Source: Parietaria judaica
Lineage: Eukaryota > Streptophyta > Magnoliopsida > Rosales > Urticaceae
Direction of reading: 5' to 3'
Length of the DNA stretch: 64,000 nucleotides
Assembly (NCBI GenBank): GCA_954871525.1
Contig: OX940869.1
Coordinates: forward strand, 26,440,001 to 26,504,000
The notes beneath the pieces are model-generated. The model worked only from the letters and a program-made list of their open reading frames with translations. It did no database searches and had not been told where the DNA came from. Below are positions 33,870 through 44,100 of this stretch, one piece after another. The stretch's first letter is position 1. Every line of letters begins with the position of its first letter. A program made the translations under genes and the position numbers.

Positions 33870-34118
33870 TTTAAGATTTTTCTACAGCTCACTTGGATAT
33901 TTTACAGCGAAATATTTATATTTGATGCTTTTGTCAAGTTGTCAGCGAATGAAGATTAAAGATCATGCCTTGTCCTTCCTTGATGAGTCGTTCACCTCTT
34001 TGAGTGTCTCAAGGAGGTTCATAGACTCCAAAGGCATCTCAATATCCACTGTCCAAGCCATGTAATTGTTTCCACTGATTTCGAGAGGACTAAATTTAAG
34101 CTTCACAATATTCGACAT
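33870..34118 (-). pseudogene. Gag-like gene, right arm of palindrome
   Basis: Reverse-complement twin of the left-arm gene. From the ATG at 34118 it reads MSNIVKLKFSPLEISGNNYM, AWTVDIEMPLESMNLLETLK and EVNDSSRKDKA, then stops. Its start (MSNIVKL) matches the usual family start better than the left copy, which has a short extra N-terminus. The homology continues in broken form to about 33560. Confidence 0.6.
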
Positions 34119-35439
34119 GGTGATAACTAATATGAAAATAAATTAATTAATTAAATTAAATTCAACATATAGAAATCTAGAAAGTTTGTAAATAATAAAT
34201 AAAACTACATGAATCCGCCATTTTTATGGCAAGATAAAATTTTCCTGCTCTAATATCAATGATGAAAATACTGATATTATATACAAGGATAATTATGGCT
34301 ACAAAAACTAATATTAGTCTAGACATTTTATCATCAAAACTTTGAGAAAATATATGAGGTAGAAGAAGAATTGTGATTTGTATAGTTTGATAAAATGTAC
34401 TTTTAGGGTAAAACTAGTCGTTTATAGCCGTTATGTTACTGTTGGGCATATATTAACACAATGTAATTAAATGCTAAGATTAGATTTGCAATGTAATATG
34501 ATAAAATGAGATGTAAAAATAGACAAACATTATGGATATATATAATATTAATCATAAGAATATTTAAATTAAGCAGTCAAAACTAGTTTCAATTAGTATA
34601 AGATAAATATTTGATAGATTAGATCACATCATTTTACTATAAGGTGATAGAGCCTCCCGTGTATAGTAATATGGAGTTATCCATGAGAAAATTAACTATC
34701 ATAAATCACATCACATTACTATAAGGTGGCAGAGCATCCTGTATATAGTAATATCATGTTATACATATAATTGTAATATTACTATAAGGTGACAGAGCCC
34801 CTTGTATATAGTAATATAATGTTATACAATAATAATAATCATAAAAGTTTCACTCTACAGTTTAACATACTGTATTCTGGTCTTACCGTATGTAGGGTGA
34901 TCGTGCTGATAATATGTTGTAAAACTCACAATTTCTGCAAAAATAATTGAGAAACATTGGTAAGATTTATGGTGTGTAGGTGATGTGAAAATTGAATATG
35001 AAGATGGATTGAATAATTGAAGTGTATGTAGAAAAATAAATGAAGTGACATCTTTAAATGGGGAGATGGAATAAGAGAGGTCAAAAGAGTGAAAATTGTA
35101 TACATTTAAGGGAGGGTATTTATAGAAAATTCTAAGGGTGGTTAGGTAATTATACATTTAAATGCATACTGAAATAAGTAACACAAACCTAGCTTAATAT
35201 GCTAATGAACATTTCATTATAAAAAGTAAAAGTGATCTTCAAAAGTGTTGTTTTAGCAATATTGGATACTTATGTTGTGAAAAAAAAAACTTATCACCTG
35301 ATGTAGAAACTGAATTGGGAAAGTTCCTTTCTCATTGATTGAATTGGGTATTTACAACCCTAATTACAAGAAAGTAAATTGTGGCAAAAGTACCACAAGG
35401 ATTAAACTAGAATAACTATACATTATTCTACACTCCCCC

Positions 35440-36751
35440 TCAAGATGGGTAGTATATGTTATACAACCCAAACTTGGAACTCAGATCATCAAAAGAACAC
35501 TGAAGTTTGGACTGAATGTAGCCCAAGTCGATGATGCCTCCATTGACCTTCTTCGAAATAAAGTGTCTATCAATTTCAATGTGCTTTGTTTGGTCTACGG
35601 GAAACAACCGATTGCTTCTTGCTTCTCCAAGTAACGAGGTTTCCCCATACATATGAACAATAACCCGAGGTTGATCTTCGATTAGTGGCTTCTCATGCCC
35701 AACTAGCGTCGGTGAAGATCTTGACCTCGCGGTTTTTTGATTTCTTGAACAATAAGCCGTGACTGGGGGTAGACTTTAGACACCTCAAGATTCGGTTCAA
35801 GGCTTCTATATGGTCCTCGTTTGGGTTGTTCATGTGTTGACTTACAACACTTACAGAGTAGGCAATGTCCGGACGTGTGTGTGAGAGATAGATGAGTTTA
35901 CTGACAAGTCTCTGATATCTCCCTTTGTCGACAGGGGCGCTTTCGATAGAATGTGAGAACTTCTTGTTCGGATCCATTGGAGTGTCAACCGGCTTGCAAC
36001 CAAGTAGACCAGTTTCTTGAAGTAAGTCAAGTACATACTTCCTCTGGGAGATAGCAATTCCTTCATCTGATCTTGCTACTTCCATGCCTAAGAAGTATCT
36101 CATAGTTCCGAGATCTTTAATCTCGAATTGAGTTGCGAGTACTTGTTTTAGTTTGATGATTTCCTCCGAGTCATCACCACTCAGAATGATGTCGTCAACA
36201 TACACAATGAGGATAGTCTTCTTCCCATTGTTGTTCTGTTTGACGAAGAGAGTATGATTGGCTTGACACTGGAGGTATCCGTTGGAAGTGACGGCCTTGG
36301 TGAATTTCTTGAACCAGGAACGAGGAGACTGTTTTAAGCCGTACAACGACTTCTTCAGTTTTCTCACTAAATGTTTATTGGAGTTTTGTCCCATTCCAGG
36401 AGGTATGTTCATATATACTTCCTCTTCAAGATCGCCATTTAGGTAAGCATTCTTGACATCAAGTTGGAAGAGTGGCCAATCGAGGTTTACGGTGAGTGAG
36501 ATAAGAACTGTCACCATATTCAGTTTGGCCACAGGAGCGAATGTTTCTTGAAAGTCGATGCCTTGAGTTTCAGTGAATCCCTTTGCAACGAGTCTCGCCT
36601 TGAATCTCTCAACACTCCCATCTGATCTATACTTGTTTGTGAACACCCATTTACACCCAATAGGGCATTTTCCCCGTGGTAATTCAGTGAGGTTCCATGT
36701 TCCGTTGCTTTCAAGTGCCCGAATTTCCTCTTCTACCGCGTGTTTCCACAC
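35440..36751 (-). pseudogene. copia RT and partial RNase H (short-LTR element)
   Basis: 36751-35693 is one open frame: RT with [60 protein letters not shown] and catalytic LIVYVDDIILSGDD, then RNase H through LIYLSHTRPDIAYSVSVVSQ and VKIFTDASWA, ended by a stop. Beyond it the RNase H reads SGYCSYVWGNLVTWRSKKQS and then jumps to HIEIDRHFISKKV (35440-35652), so roughly 80 residues of RNase H are deleted. Confidence 0.88.
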
Positions 36752-36823
36752 GGGAATTCGAAGAGCTTCATCAATGGAGCTAGGAACCTGGCTATTGCCA
36801 AGATTAGAGACAAACGCTCTGTA

Positions 36824-37630
36824 TCATGGATGTAATTGGTTGTAGGAAACATAGCGTTCAATGGGATATTCGGTGTGACCATGAACGCCTTTTCTCCGGG
36901 CACCCTTACGGAGAGCAATGGGGAGTTCAGAGTCATCAATCACGGGTTCGGACCTTTCCATACCTGAAAGGTCAGATGAGGTAGTAGGTGCCAGATCCGG
37001 TTCTTGGTCGAGCTGAAGATGCATGGGGCCATCTACTTTTTCAACAGAACGAGGTGAACTAGGAGGTGACTCTGGGATAATATCGGCGATTTGAGGTGGA
37101 TTTGGGTTAGGATGAATAGAGATATCGATCGGAAGTTGAGGTGACGATAATGGGATGGATTGGGAACCTTGATTGATTTCCAAAATTTGAAATTCCCACG
37201 AATTCTCCCCCTGAATGTCGGATTTGGGGAAGAAGGACTCACCCTCAAAGAAATTAACATCCATTGAGATATAAGTAGTGCGAATAGATGGGCAATAACA
37301 TCGATACCCTTTTTGATGCAACGAATAACCCAAGAAGATGCACTTGACAGCTCTAGGATCGAGCTTTGATCGATTTTGTTTGTGAACATGGACCGAGGCG
37401 GAACACCCGAAGACGTTTTTTGGTAGGTCGGAGAAGAAGAATAGGAGATGTGGATGAATTTCACTGAGGACTTGACGAGGAGGTAGGAATTTCAGGACAC
37501 TACTCGGCATACGGTTGATGAGGTATGTCGCTGGGAGAATTGCATTACCCTAAAATGTTTTGGGACAGATTTTACAAACATGATGGATCGAGCGGCTACG
37601 AGAGTGTGCCTGTTTTTCCGCTTAGCAATA
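36824..37630 (-). pseudogene. copia integrase C-terminus and linker (short-LTR element)
   Basis: 37510-36824: LPPRQVLSEIHPHLLFFFSD, VKCIFLGYSLHQKGYRCYCP, then a Pro/Ser-rich linker ending ELPIALRKGARRKGVHGHTE and YPIERYVSYNQL. 37510-37630 holds the segment around the catalytic Glu, after the stop in TPQ-stop. There the usual IAERKN reads IAKRKN, so the Glu is replaced by Lys. Confidence 0.82.
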
Positions 37631-37635
37631 CCGCT

Positions 37636-39468
37636 TTACTGTGGAGTGTCCACACATGAGCTTATGTAGACGATTCCTTTTTCAGTCAAGTATGGAGAGA
37701 CAGTTTGATTGAAGTAATCCAATGCGTTTTCCGTATGGAGAACATGCACACGGGTATCGAATTGAGACTCAACCATGGAGTAGAGATGTTTGAAGATTGG
37801 AGCAGCTTCAGTTTTGTCTTTCATGAGAAATGACCACGTCATTCGAGTGTGATCATCGATAAACGTAATAAACCATCTAGCGCCACTTGTATGGCGTGCC
37901 CTTGAGGGTCCCCATACGTCGCTATGAATCATAGAGAAAGGTTTCGATGACTTATAGGCAATGGCATGAAAGGGACTGCGTGTATGTTTGGCGAATTGGC
38001 ATACTTGACATTGATACGATGAAGATTTTTTCTTAATAAACCAGTTTGGGTACACCTTTTCAAGGTATTGAAAACTAGGATGACCAAGACGGTAGTGCCA
38101 CAACATAACTTGATCATCTACAGGAACATTGTTTGAAAGAGTTGTAGTGTTTGATGACACACGACCTTGGTCAGGATTCTGAGCTTGGTGGCTTGGAAAA
38201 TTTGTGTCGTCAGACATGTAGAGGCCTTCACGCATCGTCCCTTCGCCAATCACCTTCCTGGAACCTACCACCTGAAAATCACAGAAGTCGGCAAAAAATC
38301 GTGAAATGCATTTAGAATCCCATATGATCTTACTGACGGAAATCAGGTTGCAAGCAATTTGTGGAACAAATAACACCGAGCAAAGTGTAATATTCCCAGA
38401 TAGTCGGATAGAACTGATTCTGGCAACCGGAATGAAAGTTCCATCAGCAGTCGGAACGGATGAACCCCGCGGGCAAGGTCCAAGGGTGATGAGATAACTC
38501 TTTTTACCCGTCATGTGGTCTGATGCACCTGAATCAACGATCCAGGTTTTTCTCAGGCGAGTTGAGGTGAGGCTGATAGAGGTCAAACCTTTGTGAGCAT
38601 GGAGGCTACTTGGTGTGTCGGTTGAGGAACTAGATCCGGTGGTGTGTTGCTTGCTGATCCTCGTCTGTAGAGACTCCATTTGTTCCATGATACGGTTCAT
38701 GTCCCCTCTGAGATTAGGGTCTAGCGAAGCACTTGTGACTACAGGAAAGTCAGAGTCAGTGGCATTGCTATGAGCCTTCTTGCTGAACTTTGACTTAGTT
38801 GGTCCCGAACCAATTGGTTTCCCATGTAACTTACAAAAGTTTGACTTCAGGTGACCGGGTCTATTACAATGTTCACACCGAGGACGTCCTCGTTGAGGAC
38901 CAGAAGACGAAGCCTGAGAGAACATAGGAGGCTCCTGTTGATGCGGAGTGAACATTACGGATCCTTCGGTCTTGTCCACAGGCATGATGATCTGGAGACT
39001 CTTTTCTAATCGGACGAGGGAGAAAGCCTCTTGAGGATCAGGAAGAGGATCAATCGCCATAATTCGTCCACGGACTGCGTCGAATTCCTTGTTTAGACCT
39101 AAGAGAAAACATACAATTATTCCCTCTTGAATGAATTCCCGGAAGATAGCCGTATCTCTAAGGGTCTCCCAAGGTTTGACCTGATAAGTTTCCAGTTGGA
39201 GCCAATAGTTGGACAGAGCATCGAAATAATCATTGATGTCCATGTCACCTTGACAGAGATTGTACAAGCGAGATTCGAGGTCGATGACCACCAAAGTATT
39301 CATGTTGTTTGAATAAAGTTTACGTGCCGAGTCCCAAATTTCTTTGGCATTATCATAAAGAAGAAATTTTAAACTAAACTTATCTGTCATTGAGTTGGTG
39401 AGCCATGACATGACAAGATAGTCAGATTTCTTCCATGAGGTGTATTTTGGGTCCTCGGAATCGGGCAT
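37636..39468 (-). CDS. copia gag-protease-integrase open frame (610 codons)
   Basis: Long uninterrupted frame. Gag (residues 1-190: LVMSWLTNSMTDKFSLKFLL, VIDLESRLYNLCQGDMDIND), zinc knuckle CEHCNRPGHLKSNFCKLHG (about residue 195, one residue longer than usual before the last Cys), protease with TWIVDSGASDHMTG (about 310), GAG-pre-integrase LWHYRLGHPSFQYLEKVYPN (about 460), then the integrase core with first Asp in MIHSDVWGPS. The second catalytic position is VLHTENALDYF, where R-T-D-N-G is usual, so Asp is replaced by Glu. The frame ends TPQ-stop. The start shown is internal: gag continues upstream to about 39620 (FNGKNYLQWSKSMFMIVSGR) across a frameshift. Confidence 0.85.
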   Translation of the reverse strand: MPDSEDPKYTSWKKSDYLVMSWLTNSMTDKFSLKFLLYDNAKEIWDSARKLYSNNMNTLVVIDLESRLYNLCQGDMDINDYFDALSNYWLQLETYQVKPWETLRDTAIFREFIQEGIIVCFLLGLNKEFDAVRGRIMAIDPLPDPQEAFSLVRLEKSLQIIMPVDKTEGSVMFTPHQQEPPMFSQASSSGPQRGRPRCEHCNRPGHLKSNFCKLHGKPIGSGPTKSKFSKKAHSNATDSDFPVVTSASLDPNLRGDMNRIMEQMESLQTRISKQHTTGSSSSTDTPSSLHAHKGLTSISLTSTRLRKTWIVDSGASDHMTGKKSYLITLGPCPRGSSVPTADGTFIPVARISSIRLSGNITLCSVLFVPQIACNLISVSKIIWDSKCISRFFADFCDFQVVGSRKVIGEGTMREGLYMSDDTNFPSHQAQNPDQGRVSSNTTTLSNNVPVDDQVMLWHYRLGHPSFQYLEKVYPNWFIKKKSSSYQCQVCQFAKHTRSPFHAIAYKSSKPFSMIHSDVWGPSRARHTSGARWFITFIDDHTRMTWSFLMKDKTEAAPIFKHLYSMVESQFDTRVHVLHTENALDYFNQTVSPYLTEKGIVYISSCVDTPQ

Positions 39469-39629
39469 GGGTGGCTCACCGGTGAGATGTCGTCCTTTTA
39501 TCTTCCGCTCACAATCATGAACATGGATTTAGACCATTGAAGATAATTCTTTCCATTGAATTTGTGATTGCATGGAGTTTTGATCGTGCACGGAAACAAC
39601 TCTTTCAGTCGAGGAACCAGTCGAGAAAA

Positions 39630-40657
39630 AAATAATTTTCTGGTTGTGGGCACACCCTTTTTCACGCAGGAACAAGCATAAATTTTTTTGAAACTTCTGT
39701 GGATTGGAACAACAACCTGAATGTTAATGTTAAGAGACAAAATATTGACCTTTCTCCTTTTTCCTTTGCACGTGGGACCCACCACTAGAGAGACAAAACA
39801 AAGCTGATGTCGTTTGAGAAAGGCAAGCCGATATCGTTTTGTTGGAGAAAGCTGATGTCGTGGGACCCACACACTGATGAAGGCAAAGACCCACTTCGCT
39901 TAGATGGGACTTGTCGCTGAGAGATCTTCGCCGATGAACATCGCCGGAAGAAGCAACTGAGGGTCGCTGGAAAAAGGAAATACTGGAGCACGAGGAACGA
40001 GCTGCTGGAGAGGTCGGCGATCCCGCGCGAAGGAAGTGCGAGAACTTGAGCTCTGTTGCAGATCTGAGTCTCACTCGCCAGAGCTGGAGAAGACGTGCGC
40101 AGGCTGGGTTCGTCGAGCTTTGAGGGAATCTGAGGAGATTCAGATCTGGGAAGCTCGCCTGAGGAGCACGTCGCCGGAGATGGTCGCTTGAAGGAGACGA
40201 CCGCGATTCGCCTGAGAATGAGCCTTTGAGCTTGAGTTCTGCAGGTCTGGAGCTGGTCTGAGATTCGACGGAAAGCGGTTGAGTTTCGCCGGAGAAGACG
40301 ACTTGCGGAAGCAGGAAAAATACACGATGAGGATCAGATCTGGAGAAGAGCGGTGATTCTGAGATCTGGTCCAGATCTGGAGATGCTCGACGTGATGGAG
40401 GTTCGCCGGAGGAATGGCGGAGATTGACGGCGGCTGAGAGATGGCTTTCTCGGAGGAGATCTAATCCTATAAATAACAATAACGGTCTTGCATCAAGACC
40501 GGGTCGCAGAGCGGGAAAAGCTCGCGAGATTTCCGGAGGAATACCAGAGAAGCACGCGTCACCGGAGAGATTCGTCGGATATGGACGTCCGACGGGAATG
40601 AAGCGGCGACGGCGGCTAGGGTTTTTGAACTTTCCCACTTTCTTGCTCTGGATTCTA
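39630..40657 (-). other. GC-rich leader of the short-LTR copia element
   Basis: About 1 kb between the 5' LTR and gag, clearly richer in GC than the flanks and open for 302 codons (40638-39730, MGKFKNPSRRRRFIPVGRPY). The predicted product is Ser/Arg/Pro-rich with no recognised domain, so I treat it as an untranslated leader, possibly with captured DNA. 40459-40496 is an exact copy of 40870-40907 outside the element. Confidence 0.5.
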
Positions 40658-40787
40658 CGTAGAAAGTGAATTGGGAAAGTTCATTTCTCATTGATTGAAT
40701 GTGGTATTTATAACTTAATTACAAGAAAGTAAATTGTGGCAAAAGTACCACAAGGATCAAACTAGAACAGTTATATATTATTCTACA

Positions 40788-41156
40788 CCTGATTTTAATA
40801 AACTTTAGGCGCTTTTGCTGCAAATTTCTTTCAAATAATCATCGAATTTGAATCTCGATTATTGAGGAAATCTAATCCTATAAATAACAATAACGGTCTT
40901 GCATCAATACCAAAAAAAAAAAAAAAAAAAGCCCTGCTCCTTAAAAATAAGCACTTTATCATGCAATTGTGAGGTGTTAAATTTTTTTAATTTGTGAGCC
41001 AATATCTATAATTTTATCACGCAATTGTGACTAATAAACCCAAAAATAACACCCCAAAAAATTATTATAGGTTGTCATTAGTGTTACTAATACTTGACAT
41101 GCAATCACCACTTATTTACTTTTCGATAAACAATAATGATATGACACTTACGTGAG
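40788..41156. other. Intergenic, with a poly-A-tailed fragment
   Basis: 40830-40930 ends in an 18-20-base A run (40911-40930) after 'ttgcatcaatacc', like the 3' end of a retroposed sequence. It contains the second copy of the 38-bp patch (40870-40907). The rest is the 3' flank of the WAT1-type gene. Confidence 0.45.
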
Positions 41157-44100
41157 TTATGCAGCATTTGTATCATGATTTGTCAAAAGCGTCGTTTCAG
41201 CCTGACCGGAAGCAAAGTCCTGGTTAGTTTCGTCTTCGGCTTTTCCCCAAAGAACAGCGTAAAACCCGATCAAGAGTATCGTTGCGCCGATAACGCTAAA
41301 TAAAGTGAAGGCCGAGAAGACAAAAATCAATGTGTGAGTCCTACACATACAAGGAAACCAATCCCGAATTTGTACTTCAACGTTAGATCAAAACATACCT
41401 CCCGAGATATAGAGCATCACCGATGAATACAACGCTCATGGCCGCCGCGATGACGAAGGAAAACGGCCTGAAGATCGCTACATAGAGAGGACCCTTCACA
41501 TTCAGTCCCCACGTATGCACTACCGCTTTGAAGCTCGGGCCAAACAGTCCCTGGCAAACAGGAAAAAACATTACTTTCCTAAGAAAAACAAAGCAAGAAG
41601 CTCGTGTCAATTATTATTTATTAGTAAGACACTTTTTAAGTACTTACAAAGAGTACAATTGTGACCAACGCCATGTCGGTCTTTAGCGTCCAAGCGCTCG
41701 CGTCAGTCTCGACAATGAACGACACACTCGCAGCAATGACCGATGTGAACAGTGAGACTATCATTGAGTTTGTGCAGAGACTAAAGGTCTTGAGAGACCG
41801 ATCCAGAACTTTGATGAAATCGGAATATTTTCCTATCAGATATTCTTAATACTAAGAGATTTCCATTTGGATGAAATATAATTGCCTTCAAATAGGTTTT
41901 TATCATTGCCGGTAAAAAGAGAAATAATTTGAGTAAAAGCTGAATTTCAATTAGTCTATTTTTATGTTATTTCATACTAAACAATTTGTTCTTTGTGGGA
42001 TTATTTCCGTTATTTTATTCAATTTCTTGATATCCTAAGAATTTGAATACAAATTTAAATGCTCAACCTTAATATAAGAAATGTAATCATACCTGGATTT
42101 TCCGAATTACCTGAAGAATGTACCACGCTGAAAGTAGTATGCAGAAGGCAAAACGTAATAGGCCTCCGATCACCCAATTGGAATCCGTCGTTTGCAGAGA
42201 GCGGTCAACCGAAAGCGAGGCTGGTGTGGACGATAAAATTACAGGGCCATTGTACAGCACAGCTATCAACGCACCCGATAGCGAGAGTATAGTGCCTATG
42301 ATCTTTGCATGAGCTCGTCGGCTTCGAAAATCCAGAGTTTCCATTCTTTCAAAGGCACCAAAAAGATGTTACACACTTTTCCATGTCAGCAATGAAGAGA
42401 GTGATCAAAATTCACAAGAAAATGAAACAAAATTTAGAACCTGAAGATGAGGGCGAGTATGAAGATAAACGCTGGCGGAAGATTGCTTATGGCCGAAGCA
42501 AGAGCCGGTGAACTGTATTCTATGTCTTTGAAGACACGTATATTAGCTCCATATCTGCTTGCTCAAATATAAAGCATATATATATATATATATATCATTA
42601 TTCTTAAAAACAAAAAACTGTAATTGATATAGTTTACGCATAATACCCAATTATTGAAAGAAGGATGATTCTGTAGAGGAGAGACAGAGTGAATGGAGGA
42701 AGTCTTCTTCTGCAAATATTAAACAAAAGAATAAATATCATTAGTACTCCTATACTTATTATTTTTGTATCAAATCACCATATAAATTTCTCTTTATATC
42801 AATTTGTCCCCCAACCTATCATTTTGTTTTAGGGTTAATTACGGCAAAAATACCCAACCTTTTACAATATTCTCCGATGAGTACCCAACCTCAAACAACT
42901 TAGGCAAAAGTACTTAACGTGCGGTTTTTGTCTCTGATGTTCCAATTTCGTCCAGTGGCGGAGCTAGGATTTCAGTTCAGGTGAAGCCTAATGTAAATTT
43001 TTAATGGTATTTTTTAAATAAATTATTAGCTCTTTTTTTTCTTCAAGCACATAAATAACAAAAATCTCATAGTAACATTGTAATATCTATTAAAAAATCG
43101 GTGAAGCCCTATATAAATAAATAAAAAATCACAATTAATATCGGTACTTATGTCGTTATTAAGCTTATATTAAATAAAAACAAGAAAATAGCAGAGATGA
43201 AAATAAACAATTGAAATAGACCGCCCCTAATACACTTGATCAAACATTTGGTACTTATATCTTATTATCTAATTAAAAATATAAGATACTTGTGTCATTT
43301 TAATTAGGTGCGTTATTCTTTTGTTCATTTGATTATTTTCATTTAATTAGTCAAAACTCAAAAGTGATAAATGACAATGACAAAAAAAAAAATTAAATTA
43401 CAGTATAAAATTAAAATGTAATATAACGCACCTAACTTCCGAAGTAACTTCATGCAAGTTATTTCCGAAGTTTATTTATTGCCGCTCCTCTATCGTTCAC
43501 TCGCTGCCACGTGTCCCTCCTGTATCTCCCTCGGGCCCACTCGCTATCACCCTCTCTCCTTCACACACAGCCATGCGTTTTCATGAAGTAAAAAAGAAAT
43601 TCGATCACACGACAAAGTATACATTACCAGCGCTGCATCACTAAAACTAGGGTGAAACCAGAACCGGGAATCGGGAATTTGACTATTTTTTGTCCCTGTC
43701 CCGAAAAATCAGGACACAGTTTTCTGTCCCGGTTTTGGTTCTGGTTCTGAAAAGTCCTTGTTTTTGTTTTAAATCAGAACCGGAACCGGGACCAGGACAC
43801 CGATTAAAATCCCGAATTTTTTAGGACCAAAATTCAGGACGAAAACCGGGACAAATCCGGGACAAAATCCAAGATAGAAACATGAAAAAAACCAAATCCA
43901 AAATGCAAATTACCAAATCCGAGTAAATCCAAAATGTAAAATACCAAATTCGAGTACAAAAGCAAAATACAAAATAAACAAATGCAAGATCCGAGTTCAC
44001 GTCGTGAACTTCACAATGCCAAATCCAAATCTCAGTGCAGAAAACCTAGTCTAAAATGCTAAATCGTAAATACCGAGTACAAACAAATTATTTTTTATAA

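Larger units (their letters stand above)
19375..35220. repeat. Giant interrupted inverted repeat containing two gag-like genes
   Basis: 31611-33375 (left arm) is the imperfect reverse complement of 33556-35154 (right arm), around a 180-bp spacer. The outermost part of the left arm (19375-19446) was displaced by an hAT-like insertion, and it still matches the reverse complement of about 35150-35220 ('ataatgaaatg', 'ttaag', 'tatgca'). Each arm has an outer AT-rich part, a block of roughly 80-bp tandem repeats around 'ggaggctctaccaccttata', and an inner gag-like gene. The outer edges may extend a little further. Confidence 0.8.
35302..40787 (-). mobile_element. Ty1/copia element with 130-bp LTRs
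   Basis: LTRs 35302-35432 (131 bp) and 40658-40787 (130 bp), ending TTCTACA. TSD is perfect: CCTGA at 35297-35301 and 40788-40792. The LTRs differ at roughly a tenth of positions, so this is an old insertion. The polypurine tract is GAGGGGGAG (rc of 'ctccccctc', 35433-35441). The primer-binding site is degenerate (ATCCAGAGC near 40650 instead of TGGTATCAGAGC). It has an unusually long, GC-rich leader (39630-40640) between LTR and gag. Confidence 0.92.

Noticed and set aside
39730..40638. 302-codon minus-strand open frame as a gene
   Set aside because: Lies in the leader between LTR and gag, has a biased Ser/Arg/Pro composition and no domain. Kept only as a leader feature.
43304..43435. Assignment of the MITE to PIF/Harbinger
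   Set aside because: The GGTGCGTT core fits, but the flanking TTA and TAA are not identical duplications, so the superfamily was left open.
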